Counted from the stretch's first letter, positions 1-6,929 are shown. The stretch: 12,259 bases of DNA from Prolixibacteraceae bacterium (GCA_027858145.1 JAQIDF010000335.1:1-12259), one strand, 5' to 3'. A program made the numbers and translations. Notes: generated by a model not told the origin, from the sequence alone.

Positions 1-26
1 AACGTCAGTTAACTGAGAACAAGTAA
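1..26 (+). CDS. rpmC: 50S ribosomal protein L29 (uL29), C-terminal end only
   Basis: The window opens inside a gene. The frame starting at base 3 reads RQLTENK and stops with TAA at 24-26. This resembles the basic, polar C-terminus of Bacteroidetes L29 (an ending of the RQ..L.NK kind), and rpmC is the standard gene before rpsQ. The other two frames also hit stops within 18 bases, so the frame choice rests on this short match plus gene order. The L29 body lies outside the window. Confidence 0.7.
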
Positions 27-39
27 TTATTCAATAACG

Positions 40-300
40 ATGGAAAATACAAGAAACCTCAGGAAAGAACGTATCGGTGTTGTAGTTAGCAGCAAAATGG
101 ATAAAACCATCGTTGTTGCGGAGAAGCGGAAAGAGAAACATCCTATTTACGGTAAATTCGTAAATAAGACGTCTAAATTTTACGCGGAAGACAACAAGAA
201 TGATTGCAACGAAGGCGATACTGTGAGAATTATGGAGACCCGTCCTTTAAGTAAAAATAAGGGATGGCGACTGGTAGAAATAATAGAAAGAGCTAAGTAA
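40..300 (+). CDS. rpsQ: 30S ribosomal protein S17 (uS17)
   Basis: S17 is a primary 16S rRNA binding protein with an OB fold, in the body of the small subunit. The 86-residue protein has the usual family length. It shows the signature GVVVSSKMDKTIVV at residues 13-26, HPIYGK near 34-39, and the conserved end GDTVRIMETRPLSKNKGW. The ATG at 40 follows the presumed rpmC stop by 13 bases, and the stop lies 2 bases before rplN. The start has no SD sequence but an AT-rich leader (TTCAATAACG), normal for Bacteroidetes. Confidence 0.97.
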   Translation: MENTRNLRKERIGVVVSSKMDKTIVVAEKRKEKHPIYGKFVNKTSKFYAEDNKNDCNEGDTVRIMETRPLSKNKGWRLVEIIERAK

Positions 301-302
301 CC

Positions 303-668
303 ATGATACAGCAAGAAACAAGATGTACTGTGGCAGACAATAGTGGAGCCAAAGAAGTATTAGTGATTCGTGTGCTTGGAGGTACAAAGAAACGCTATGC
401 TTCGGTAGGTGATACAGTTGTTGTAACCGTAAAAAGCGCTCTGCCATCAGGAGGTATTAAAAAAGGTACCGTCTCGAGAGCAGTGGTCGTACGTACAAGT
501 AAAGAAGTACGGCGTACCGATGGTTCTTACATACGCTTCGACGACAACGCTGTTGTCCTGTTAAACAATGCAGGAGAAATTCGTGGAACACGTATCTTTG
601 GCCCTGTGCCACGTGAGTTACGTGAAGGATACATGAAGATCGTTTCTCTTGCTCCTGAAGTATTATAA
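303..668 (+). CDS. rplN: 50S ribosomal protein L14 (uL14)
   Basis: L14 binds 23S rRNA at the subunit interface, contributes to intersubunit bridges and contacts L19. The protein is 121 residues, close to the family norm of 121-123. It begins MIQQETRCTVADNSGAKEV, a typical L14 N-terminus. The family motif GGIKKGTV is at about 50-57, and the C-terminus carries GTRIFGPVPRELR followed by KIVSLAPEVL. Only two bases separate it from rpsQ, so the two are probably translationally coupled. No unusual feature was seen. Confidence 0.98.
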   Translation: MIQQETRCTVADNSGAKEVLVIRVLGGTKKRYASVGDTVVVTVKSALPSGGIKKGTVSRAVVVRTSKEVRRTDGSYIRFDDNAVVLLNNAGEIRGTRIFGPVPRELREGYMKIVSLAPEVL

Positions 669-684
669 TTGAAAATCAGAAGCA

Positions 685-1008
685 ATGCAGAAAAAGTTAC
701 ATATTAAGAAAGGCGATAACGTTTTTGTTGTCACTGGCAACTCAAAAGGCCAAAAAGGTAAAGTGCTCGAAGTAATTCGGGACAAAAGCCGTGCTATTGT
801 GGAAGGAGTGAATATGGTAAAGAAACATACCAAGCCCAATTCTGCCAACCCACAAGGTGGCATTCTTGAGCAAGAAGCTCCGGTTCACATCTCCAACCTT
901 ATGTTGGTAGATCCAAAAACCGGTGAGCCTACACGAATAGGACGCCGCGAAGATGCCAACGGTAAATTAGTTCGTTATTCTAAAAAATCAGGAGAGGAGA
1001 TCAACTAA
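685..1008 (+). CDS. rplX: 50S ribosomal protein L24 (uL24)
   Basis: L24 is an early assembly protein that binds the 5' part of 23S rRNA and lies near the peptide exit site. The 107-residue protein has a KOW motif at about residues 7-33 (IKKGDNVFVVTGNSKGQKGK) and the following stretch VEGVNMVKKHTKP, both diagnostic. The end, RYSKKSGEEIN, is basic and short. The last base of its TAA stop is the A of the rplE ATG (TAATG), so rplE is probably translated by termination-reinitiation. Confidence 0.98.
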   Translation: MQKKLHIKKGDNVFVVTGNSKGQKGKVLEVIRDKSRAIVEGVNMVKKHTKPNSANPQGGILEQEAPVHISNLMLVDPKTGEPTRIGRREDANGKLVRYSKKSGEEIN

Positions 1009-1562
1009 TGGAAATTTTACCTGTACTTCAAAAGAAATACAACGAAGATGTGGTGCCAGCTCTTATGAAAGAGTTCGGATACAAAAGTATCATGGAGGTA
1101 CCCAGACTTCAGAAGATTGTACTAAACCAGGGAGTTGGTGATGCTGCATCCGATAAAAAAATTATCGAAGTAGCAACTGAAGAAATGACCAATATTGCCG
1201 GTCAGAAAGCTCTTCAAACACTATCCCGTAAGGATATTTCTAATTTTAAACTCAGGAAGAAAATGCCTATCGGTGTTCGGGTAACCATGCGCCGTAGAAG
1301 AATGTATGAGTTTTTGGAACGTCTGATTGTTATTGCATTACCACGTATTCGTGATTTTAACGGTATTAGTGGTAAACTTGACGGACGTGGAAATTATACA
1401 TTAGGTATTGATGAACAAATCATATTCCCTGAGATCGTTCTTGACAAAGTAAACCGTATTTCGGGTATGAACATCACATTTGTGACTACAGCCAAAACCG
1501 ATGAAGAAGGTTTTGCTTTGTTACGTGAATTTGGTTTGCCGTTTAAAAAAGATAAAAATTAA
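1008..1562 (+). CDS. rplE: 50S ribosomal protein L5 (uL5)
   Basis: L5 is part of the 5S rRNA complex (with L18 and, in many bacteria, L25) in the central protuberance; it contacts the P-site tRNA. The 184-residue length fits. Visible signatures are RLQKIVLNQGVGDA at 33-46, the basic KLRKKMPIGVRVTMR stretch at about 81-95, and GRGNYTLGIDEQIIFPEI near 126-143. The start overlaps the rplX stop in TAATG. A purine-rich GGAGAGGAG at 991-999 precedes it, but this also encodes the L24 tail, so an SD role is uncertain. Confidence 0.98.
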   Translation: MEILPVLQKKYNEDVVPALMKEFGYKSIMEVPRLQKIVLNQGVGDAASDKKIIEVATEEMTNIAGQKALQTLSRKDISNFKLRKKMPIGVRVTMRRRRMYEFLERLIVIALPRIRDFNGISGKLDGRGNYTLGIDEQIIFPEIVLDKVNRISGMNITFVTTAKTDEEGFALLREFGLPFKKDKN

Positions 1563-1567
1563 GAGAT

Positions 1568-1837
1568 ATGGCTAAAGAATCAATGAAAGCCCGCGACAGG
1601 AAACGCGCCAAAATGGTTGAAAAATACGCGGCCAAACGGGCAGAACTTAAAGCTAAAGGTGATTATGAAGGATTGCAAAAATTACCTAAAAATGCATCTC
1701 CAGTACGTTTACACAATCGTTGTAAACTAACAGGAAGGCCAAAAGGTTATATGAGGCAATTCGGAATAAGCCGTATCAATTTCAGAGAAATGGCAACCTC
1801 TGGTCTGATACCAGGAGTTAAAAAAGCAAGTTGGTAA
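1568..1837 (+). CDS. rpsN: 30S ribosomal protein S14 (uS14), zinc-independent form
   Basis: S14 sits in the head of the 30S subunit and helps its late assembly. At 89 residues with no CxxC pairs (one cysteine, C52, in HNRCKLTGRPKG), it is the longer zinc-free form and not the roughly 61-residue zinc-ribbon form. The C-terminal block HNRCKLTGRPKGYMRQFGIS is the diagnostic S14 signature, and the protein ends KKASW as expected. The ATG lies 5 bases after the rplE stop. Confidence 0.98.
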   Translation: MAKESMKARDRKRAKMVEKYAAKRAELKAKGDYEGLQKLPKNASPVRLHNRCKLTGRPKGYMRQFGISRINFREMATSGLIPGVKKASW

Positions 1838-1856
1838 ATTTAAAAAAAGTAGGAAA

Positions 1857-2255
1857 ATGACTGATCCAATTTCAGATTATTTGACCAGATTGAGGAATGC
1901 CATTCAAGCAGGACATAAAGTAGTTGATATCCCTGCTTCGAACATAAAGAAAGAAATGACCAAGATCCTAAAGGAAAAAGGATATATCTTAAATTATAAA
2001 TTCGAAGATGAGGTTAACTACCAGGGCAACATAAAAATTGCCTTGAAGTATAATCCTGAAAATGGAATTGCCGCAATAAAATCACTTAAGCGAATTAGTA
2101 CACCGGGTCTGCGTAAATATTGTGATTCAAACAATATACCACGTGTATTAAATGGTTTAGGTGTAGCAATTATATCAACATCAAATGGCGTAATCACCGA
2201 CAAAGAAGCGCGTGATACAGGCGTTGGTGGTGAAGTTTTATGTTACGTATATTAA
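1857..2255 (+). CDS. rpsH: 30S ribosomal protein S8 (uS8)
   Basis: S8 binds the central domain of 16S rRNA and organises the platform. In E. coli it is also the translational repressor of the spc operon. The 132-residue protein has the classic N-terminus TDPISDYLTRLRNA, a middle RISTPGLRKY, and the C-terminal signature ISTSNGVITDKEARDTGVGG ending in a beta strand. Its leader (AAAAAAAGTAGGAAA) is A-rich. I could not identify an S8-binding operator in the rplX-rplE region by eye, so autoregulation here is only an analogy. Confidence 0.98.
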   Translation: MTDPISDYLTRLRNAIQAGHKVVDIPASNIKKEMTKILKEKGYILNYKFEDEVNYQGNIKIALKYNPENGIAAIKSLKRISTPGLRKYCDSNNIPRVLNGLGVAIISTSNGVITDKEARDTGVGGEVLCYVY

Positions 2256-2257
2256 TC

Positions 2258-2265
2258 TAAGGAGG
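2258..2265 (+). promoter_or_regulatory. Strong Shine-Dalgarno sequence in front of rplF
   Basis: TAAGGAGG lies 9 bases upstream of the ATG at 2275. Seven of these bases (AAGGAGG) are complementary to the CCUCCUU near the 3' end of bacterial 16S rRNA. It lies wholly in the rpsH-rplF gap. Of the starts in this window it is the only one with a full SD outside coding sequence; Bacteroidetes ribosomes are known to make little use of such sites. It also decides the rplF start in favour of 2275 over an in-frame start at 2212 inside rpsH. Confidence 0.75.
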
Positions 2266-2274
2266 AATTTAACG

Positions 2275-2829
2275 ATGTCAAGGATAGGAAAATTACCCAT
2301 TGAGATACCTGCCGGCGTTACTGTAAAGTACGAAGATAACGTTGTTACAGTTAAAGGCCAATTAGGTGAACTTTCTCAGAAGGTGGATCCTGAAATCGGT
2401 GTAGAAATCGAAGATAACCAATTGACGGTTCAACGCCCGAGCGAATCAAAAAAGCATAAATCGATGCATGGATTGTATCGTTCGTTGATCAATAACATGG
2501 TCGAAGGCGTGTCAAATGGGTACGAGGTTAAACTCGAACTCGAAGGTGTTGGTTATCGTGCTGAAAACCAAGGTCAATTGTTAGACCTGGTTCTGGGCTA
2601 TTCTCACCATATATATTTACAGTTGCCCCCTGAGATTAAAGTCGACGCTCATACTGATAAGCGAAGTAACCCAACTGTGACTCTTAAAAGTCACGACAAG
2701 CAATTGTTAGGTCAGGTTGCTGCTAAAATCAGGTCGTTCCGTGCACCTGAACCATACAAAGGAAAAGGTGTTAAGTTCGATGGTGAACATATAAGACGTA
2801 AGGCTGGTAAATCAGCTGCAGCAAAATAA
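2275..2829 (+). CDS. rplF: 50S ribosomal protein L6 (uL6)
   Basis: L6 binds 23S rRNA near the sarcin-ricin loop and the factor-binding region. It has two repeated alpha/beta domains. The chosen ATG gives 184 residues starting MSRIGKLPIEIPAGV, the typical L6 N-terminus. The C-terminal domain ends in the signature PEPYKGKGVKF followed by IRRKAGKSAAAK. The reading frame is open back to 2212, but that extension lies in rpsH and has no L6 similarity. A strong SD precedes the start. Confidence 0.98.
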   Translation: MSRIGKLPIEIPAGVTVKYEDNVVTVKGQLGELSQKVDPEIGVEIEDNQLTVQRPSESKKHKSMHGLYRSLINNMVEGVSNGYEVKLELEGVGYRAENQGQLLDLVLGYSHHIYLQLPPEIKVDAHTDKRSNPTVTLKSHDKQLLGQVAAKIRSFRAPEPYKGKGVKFDGEHIRRKAGKSAAAK

Positions 2830-2848
2830 CGTTTAATTGTAAGAAATC

Positions 2849-3205
2849 ATGGCTTTAACAAAGCAAGCAAGAAGATACAGAATTAAGAAGAGGATTCGTA
2901 AGATAGTTAACGGAACTCCTGAAATACCACGTTTTAACGTGTACAGGAGTAACAAGCAAATTCATGCTCAAATTATCGACGATCTATCAGGTAAAACACT
3001 GATTAGCGCTTCTTCTTTGGATAAAGAAATTGATGCCGGAAAAGTTAACAAAACAGAACAGGCAGCAATGGTAGGAAAGCTTATTGCCGAAAAAGCAAAA
3101 AAAGCAAATATCGAAAAAGTAGTATTCGACCGTAACGGGTATTTATACCACGGTAGAGTAAAATCAATTGCTGAAGCAGCCCGTAAGGGAGGCCTTAAAT
3201 TCTAA
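2849..3205 (+). CDS. rplR: 50S ribosomal protein L18 (uL18)
   Basis: L18 binds 5S rRNA together with L5 and anchors it in the central protuberance. The 118-residue protein has a strongly basic N-terminus (KQARRYRIKKRIRK at 5-18) that contacts RNA, then RFNVYRSNKQIHAQIIDD at about 28-45 and the C-terminal FDRNGYLYHGRVKSIAEAAR motif. The length is within the family range. The leader AATTGTAAGAAATC has no SD sequence. The stop is 5 bases before rpsE. Confidence 0.98.
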   Translation: MALTKQARRYRIKKRIRKIVNGTPEIPRFNVYRSNKQIHAQIIDDLSGKTLISASSLDKEIDAGKVNKTEQAAMVGKLIAEKAKKANIEKVVFDRNGYLYHGRVKSIAEAARKGGLKF

Positions 3206-3210
3206 AAATT

Positions 3211-3726
3211 ATGTCAGGAAATATAAAGAAAGTTAGAACCAGCGATTTGGAATTAAAAGACCGGTTAGTAGCAATTAACCGTGTAACCAAAGTAACAAAA
3301 GGTGGACGTACCTTCAGCTTTTCTGCTATTGTTATAGTAGGCAACGAAGATGGAATTGTTGGTTGGGGGCTTGGTAAAGCAAGCGAAGTAACAACTGCAA
3401 TTGCCAAAGGCATTGAAGCTGCAAAAAAGAACCTGGTGAAAATTCCTGTAATTAATGGAACAATTCCACACGAGCAATTATCAAAATTTGGTGGCGCACG
3501 TGTGTTCCTTAAACCAGCATCTCATGGTACCGGTGTTAAAGCAGGTGGTGCTATGCGTGCCGTTCTCGAAAGTGTTGGAGTACAAGATATCCTTGCAAAA
3601 TCTAAAGGATCTTCAAACCCTCACAACCTGGTAAAAGCAACATTTAATGCTTTACTTGAATTACGTGACGCATATACTGTTGCTGAACATCGTGGAGTTT
3701 CACTTGATAAAGTATTTAAAGGATAG
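3211..3726 (+). CDS. rpsE: 30S ribosomal protein S5 (uS5)
   Basis: S5 helps maintain decoding accuracy at the back of the 30S subunit and lines the mRNA entry channel with S3 and S4. The 171-residue protein has the N-terminal S5 dsRNA-binding-like fold at about 14-80, with the signature LKDRLVAINRVTKVTKGG and GWGLGKASEV. The C-terminal domain, about 90-160, contains GGARVFLKPASHGTGV and ESVGVQDILAKSKGSSNPHN. Only two bases separate its stop from rpmD. Confidence 0.98.
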   Translation: MSGNIKKVRTSDLELKDRLVAINRVTKVTKGGRTFSFSAIVIVGNEDGIVGWGLGKASEVTTAIAKGIEAAKKNLVKIPVINGTIPHEQLSKFGGARVFLKPASHGTGVKAGGAMRAVLESVGVQDILAKSKGSSNPHNLVKATFNALLELRDAYTVAEHRGVSLDKVFKG

Positions 3727-3728
3727 TT

Positions 3729-3908
3729 ATGGCTAAAATCAAGATCACTCTGGTAAAAAGTAGTATAGGTTCTACGAAACATCAAAAAAGCATTTTGGAT
3801 GCATTAGGTTTGCATAAATTGCATGGTGCTGTAGAACACGAGGCTACCCCACAAATAGTGGGAATGGTTAACAAAATGAAACATTTGGTTAAAGTTGAAG
3901 AACTCTAA
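3729..3908 (+). CDS. rpmD: 50S ribosomal protein L30 (uL30)
   Basis: This short gene encodes 59 residues beginning MAKIKITLVKSSIGSTKHQK and ending MKHLVKVEEL, the usual size and shape of bacterial L30. The motif LGLHKLHGAVEH at about 26-37 fits the conserved LGL.K....V.H region, and PQIVGMVNKMKHLVKV is the typical end. L30 is a small 23S rRNA-binding protein on the back of the large subunit, absent from some lineages but kept here. It sits in its standard place between rpsE and rplO, 2 bases after rpsE. Confidence 0.97.
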   Translation: MAKIKITLVKSSIGSTKHQKSILDALGLHKLHGAVEHEATPQIVGMVNKMKHLVKVEEL

Positions 3909-3928
3909 TCTTATTAAAACAAAAGATA

Positions 3929-4375
3929 ATGGATCTCAGCAAGTTGAAACCCGCAAACGGGTCTACACATAATCGTAAAAGAATAGCACGCGGCCAGGGG
4001 TCTGGCCACGGCGGAACAGCTACACGCGGGCATAAAGGACAAAAATCGAGATCGGGATATTCTAAGAAGATCGGTTTCGAAGGTGGACAAATGCCTATTC
4101 AACGTGTTGTTCCAAAATTTGGTTTTACAAACATCAATCGTGTTGAATACAAAGCCATAAACCTTAGAACACTTCAAGAACTAGCCGAAAAATTTAATGT
4201 AACTGCTATCGATTTTGATTTTTTAGCAGCCCATGGTATGGTTAGTAAAAACGAGAAAGTGAAAATTTTAGGTTTTGGTGAATTAAAATCAAAACTTGAT
4301 GTGAAAGCACACGCTTTCTCAAAAACAGCTAAAGAAGCAATCGAAAAATTAGAAGGTACAACCGAAATCATCTAA
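3929..4375 (+). CDS. rplO: 50S ribosomal protein L15 (uL15)
   Basis: L15 is a late-assembly 23S rRNA-binding protein. The 148-residue protein begins MDLSKLKPANGSTHNRKRIA. Its long Gly/Arg/Lys-rich N-terminal tail GRGQGSGHGGTATRGHKGQK-like region (about 20-42) threads into 23S rRNA. It continues with GFEGGQMPIQRVVPKFGF at 49-66, the L15 signature, and ends in a small alpha/beta domain (VKILGFGELKSKLDVKAHAF). A 40-base gap separates it from secY. No promoter or terminator was evident in that gap. Confidence 0.97.
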   Translation: MDLSKLKPANGSTHNRKRIARGQGSGHGGTATRGHKGQKSRSGYSKKIGFEGGQMPIQRVVPKFGFTNINRVEYKAINLRTLQELAEKFNVTAIDFDFLAAHGMVSKNEKVKILGFGELKSKLDVKAHAFSKTAKEAIEKLEGTTEII

Positions 4376-4415
4376 ATCCTTAACCGGTAACTGATGAATA
4401 AAAAATAATTAACTC

Positions 4416-5762
4416 ATGAAGAAGTTAATCGAAACCTTAAAGAACATTTATAAAATCGAAGACCTGAGATCGAGGATCGGGATAACATTATTTTTTATCC
4501 TTATTTATCGGTTAGGATCATTTGTTGTGTTGCCCGGTTTAGACCCGGCACAGTTAGGAGCCCTTGAAGCCCAGTCCCAGGACGGGTTATTGGGATTGCT
4601 TGATATGTTTTCAGGCGGGGCTTTCTCAAATGCATCTGTTTTCGCTTTAGGTATAATGCCTTATATCTCGGCTTCTATTGTTATTCAGTTGCTGACCATA
4701 GCTGTACCCTATTTCCAACGTCTTCAAAAGGAAGGCGAATCAGGTAGAAAACGGATGAACCAGATAACCCGTTATTTAACGGTAATTATTCTAATTTTCC
4801 AGGGACCTGCTTTTCTTACCAATCTACACATGACATTAGCAAATACTCCCGAAGCATTCGTGCTGACAGGACGTTTCTTTGATATCAGCTCAACAATTAT
4901 TATGTTGGCAGGATCAATGTTTGTTTTATGGTTGGGTGAGAAAATAACCGATCGTGGAATTGGCAATGGTATATCAATAATTATTATGATTGGTATTATT
5001 GCCCGTCTCCCGGGAGCTGCAGTACAAGAATTTATATCACGAATTGAAGAGCAAAGCGGTGGAGGCCTTGTGCTTCTGTTAGTTGAAATTGCTATCATGT
5101 TTGTGATTTTTATGCTTGTAATAATGTTAGTTCAGGGAACACGAAGGATTCCTGTACAATATGCAAAACGAATTGTTGGTAATAAACAATACGGTGGTGT
5201 ACGTCAGTACATACCTCTTAAAGTTAACGCTGCAGGTGTAATGCCAATCATTTTTGCTCAGGCAATTATGTTTGTGCCTATTACACTGGCTGGGTTTGGA
5301 GGAGAATCGATGAGTGGCTTTGCTGCCGCCTTTGCAGATTATACCGGTTTTTGGTATAACTTTACGATGTTCACCATGGTAATTGCTTTTACCTATTTTT
5401 ATACCGCTATTACGGTTAATCCTGTGCAAATGGCAGAAGATATGAAGAAAAACGGTGGTTTTATTCCCGGCGTTAAACCCGGAAAGAAAACCGTTGAATT
5501 TCTCGATACAGTAATGTCTCGTATTACTTTACCAGGGTCATTTTTCCTTGGTTTTGTTACCATTATGCCTGCATTTGCTATGCAAGTTGGGGTTAATGCG
5601 TCGTTTGCCCAGTTTTTCGGGGGAACTTCTCTGCTTATTTTGGTAGGGGTAATTCTCGATACGCTGCAGCAAATTGAAAGTCACTTGTTGATGCGACATT
5701 ATGATGGCCTTATGAAATCAGGCCGAATAAAAGGGCGTCCTAGTGGTGGTTCTGCTCTGTAA
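4416..5762 (+). CDS. secY: Preprotein translocase channel subunit SecY
   Basis: SecY is the pore of the SecYEG translocon in the inner membrane; it passes unfolded secretory proteins driven by SecA or the ribosome. The 448-residue protein has a cytoplasmic N-terminus (LIETLKNIYKIEDLRSRI) and about ten hydrophobic membrane segments. TM2 carries FALGIMPYISASIVIQLL near 75-92. The cytoplasmic loop has GGFIPGVKPGKKT, where K354 stands at the position of the functionally important Arg357 of E. coli SecY, a conservative change. It ends RHYDGLMKSGRIKGR before a Gly/Ser tail. Position between rplO and infA is standard, but map does not follow it. Confidence 0.98.
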   Translation: MKKLIETLKNIYKIEDLRSRIGITLFFILIYRLGSFVVLPGLDPAQLGALEAQSQDGLLGLLDMFSGGAFSNASVFALGIMPYISASIVIQLLTIAVPYFQRLQKEGESGRKRMNQITRYLTVIILIFQGPAFLTNLHMTLANTPEAFVLTGRFFDISSTIIMLAGSMFVLWLGEKITDRGIGNGISIIIMIGIIARLPGAAVQEFISRIEEQSGGGLVLLLVEIAIMFVIFMLVIMLVQGTRRIPVQYAKRIVGNKQYGGVRQYIPLKVNAAGVMPIIFAQAIMFVPITLAGFGGESMSGFAAAFADYTGFWYNFTMFTMVIAFTYFYTAITVNPVQMAEDMKKNGGFIPGVKPGKKTVEFLDTVMSRITLPGSFFLGFVTIMPAFAMQVGVNASFAQFFGGTSLLILVGVILDTLQQIESHLLMRHYDGLMKSGRIKGRPSGGSAL

Positions 5763-5885
5763 TTAATGCAGGGCTGTATTTTATGAAAGGTTACAGTATT
5801 GTTTTCTTATTTTATGTATTAAGCGAAATAAGTAAACATGATATTGGGCTCGTTCACGAACAAAATATGTTAAAGCGGCTGATAG

Positions 5886-5929
5886 ATGATGTAGCAACAC
5901 ATTCAGCGATATTGCATCATTTATTTTTT
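5886..5929 (+). terminator. Possible weak terminator behind secY
   Basis: ATGAT (5886-5890) and GCAA (5894-5897), separated by a GTA bulge, pair with TTGC and ATCAT (5912-5920) around a 14-base loop. TTATTTTTT follows directly. The stem is AT-rich with a three-base bulge, so it would be weak. It could partly end the spc transcript before a fresh start at infA. This is inference from shape only. Confidence 0.3.
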
Positions 5930-5936
5930 GGCATTT

Positions 5937-5968
5937 TTTGGAACAAAAAATTTATACTTATATTATAG
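5937..5968 (+). promoter_or_regulatory. Candidate promoter for infA
   Basis: TTTG at 5937-5940 and TATTATAG at 5961-5968 are 20 bases apart, which resembles the Bacteroidetes -33 TTTG / -7 TAnnTTTG arrangement. The -7 box departs from consensus at two of six fixed bases. It would start transcription near 5975, about 100 bases before infA. The region is so AT-rich that chance matches are likely. Confidence 0.3.
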
Positions 5969-6075
5969 AGGTGTGTCTGTAATATAGATTTAAAATTTAT
6001 TTGTTGTCGATAAATACTGTTAATAGTTCATTACCGGAAAGTGGTAATTAAGTAGAACAATTAAAATTGAAATCT

Positions 6076-6294
6076 ATGGCAAAGCAGCCTTCAATTGAAC
6101 AAGATGGTACAATTATCGAAGCATTGTCAAATGCAATGTTTCGAGTTGAATTAGAAAATGGACATGTAATAACTGCGCATATCTCAGGAAAAATGCGAAT
6201 GCATTACATTAAAATTTTACCAGGTGATAGAGTCAAAGTGGAAATGTCTCCATATGATCTTGAAAAGGGTAGAATCATTTTTAGATACAAGTAA
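6076..6294 (+). CDS. infA: Translation initiation factor IF-1
   Basis: IF-1 binds the 30S A site during initiation and works with IF-2 and IF-3. The ATG at 6076 gives 72 residues, the exact usual length, starting MAKQPSIEQDGTIIEALSNA. A TTG nine bases upstream would add MKS and is unlikely. The whole protein is one S1-like OB fold with the conserved FRVELENGHVITAHISGKMR, PGDRVKVEMSPYDL and RIIFRYK segments. It stands apart from its neighbours by 313 and 113 bases, so it may have its own transcript start. Confidence 0.98.
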   Translation: MAKQPSIEQDGTIIEALSNAMFRVELENGHVITAHISGKMRMHYIKILPGDRVKVEMSPYDLEKGRIIFRYK

Positions 6295-6314
6295 TTGTTT
6301 GATTGACTGGAAAC

Positions 6315-6347
6315 TTTCATTATAATTCAATAAATTGATTAATTTTG
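6315..6347 (+). promoter_or_regulatory. Candidate promoter for rpmJ and the alpha part of the operon
   Basis: TAATTTTG at 6340-6347 matches the Bacteroidetes -7 box TAnnTTTG exactly. A TTTC at 6315-6318, 21 bases upstream, could be a degenerate -33 TTTG. Transcription would start near 6354, leaving a leader of about 54 bases before rpmJ. The 113-base gap between infA and rpmJ is unusually wide for this operon, which supports a regulatory role. Confidence 0.45.
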
Positions 6348-6407
6348 TGCCAATTTTTGAATTAGGTTTCCATAAAGGATGGTTTTTAACCAATTAATAC
6401 TAAAGAA

Positions 6408-6524
6408 ATGAAAGTACGTGTATCAATAAAAAAGCGTAGCTCTGACTGTAAAATTGTCCGTAGAAAAGGACGTTTGTATGTGATTAGTAAAAAGAATCCT
6501 AAGTTTAAACAGCGTCAGGGTTAA
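6408..6524 (+). CDS. rpmJ: 50S ribosomal protein L36 (bL36), zinc-independent form
   Basis: This very short gene encodes 38 residues starting MKVRVSIKKRSSDCKIVRRK and ending NPKFKQRQG, clearly L36. Compared with the zinc-ribbon form, the first, third and fourth ligand positions are S11, S27 and F33; only C14 remains. Zinc cannot be bound in the usual way. One extra residue (KKNPK in place of ENPK) gives 38 rather than 37 residues. L36 is a small 23S rRNA-binding protein of the large subunit. It lies 27 bases before rpsM, in its standard place after infA. Confidence 0.97.
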   Translation: MKVRVSIKKRSSDCKIVRRKGRLYVISKKNPKFKQRQG

Positions 6525-6551
6525 TTTGTAAATTTAATAACAGAAAATTCT

Positions 6552-6929
6552 ATGGCTCGTATAGTTGGTGTAGATATTCCAGATAACAAACGCGGAAAGA
6601 TTGCGTTGACATATATCTTCGGAATTGGACGTAGTAACGCAGTGAAAATTCTTGAAGAAGCTGGCGTTGATGAAAATGCTAAAGTTCAGGATTGGAACGA
6701 TGATAATTTTTCGGCTATCCGTAATATTATATCTGAGAAGTTTAAAATCGAAGGTGAGCTACGTTCAGAAACTCAGCTCAATATTAAACGTTTGATGGAT
6801 ATCGGTTGTTACCGAGGAATCCGTCACCGTATTGGTCTGCCTGTTCGTGGACAAAGCACTAAGAACAATGCACGTACACGTAAAGGTAAACGTAAAACTG
6901 TTGCGAATAAAAAGAAAGCGACTAAATAA
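6552..6929 (+). CDS. rpsM: 30S ribosomal protein S13 (uS13)
   Basis: S13 lies in the head of the 30S subunit, contacts the P-site tRNA and forms intersubunit bridges with L5. The 125-residue protein starts MARIVGVDIPDNKRGKIALT and has the helix-hairpin-helix region YIFGIGRSNAVKIL at about 22-35. The signature YRGIRHRIGLPVRGQSTKNN precedes a basic tail (RTRKGKRKTVANKKKATK) that reaches toward the tRNA sites. It is the first gene of the classical alpha operon. No S4-type pseudoknot operator could be recognised in the 27-base gap before it. Confidence 0.98.
   Translation: MARIVGVDIPDNKRGKIALTYIFGIGRSNAVKILEEAGVDENAKVQDWNDDNFSAIRNIISEKFKIEGELRSETQLNIKRLMDIGCYRGIRHRIGLPVRGQSTKNNARTRKGKRKTVANKKKATK

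Larger units (their letters stand above)
5763..6075. other. 313-bp gap between secY and infA without a convincing gene
   Basis: This AT-rich stretch has no gene I can support. A 61-codon plus-strand frame at 5783-5968 has no recognisable motif and ends in a hydrophobic run translated from T-rich DNA. Methionine aminopeptidase (map), often found here in Bacteroidales, is absent: I see no HGxP or other metallopeptidase motif in any frame. What it does hold is a terminator-like hairpin (5886-5929), a small perfect inverted repeat ATTTTTTG-GAA-CAAAAAAT (5933-5951), a weak promoter candidate (5937-5968), and a 6-bp stem ATTACC/GGTAAT (6030-6048) in the likely infA leader. Confidence 0.6.

Noticed and set aside
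2212..2274. Longer rplF start at 2212
   Set aside because: The extra residues lie in the rpsH frame shadow, have no L6 similarity, and the strong SD sequence is placed for the ATG at 2275.
4772..5429. Minus-strand frames of 100-108 codons within secY
   Set aside because: They are antisense shadows of the hydrophobic SecY codons and have no motif or start context of their own.
5783..5968. 61-codon plus-strand frame after secY as a small gene
   Set aside because: No recognisable motif, its C-terminal run comes from T- and A-rich structured DNA, and it overlaps the hairpin and promoter candidates. It is more likely chance.
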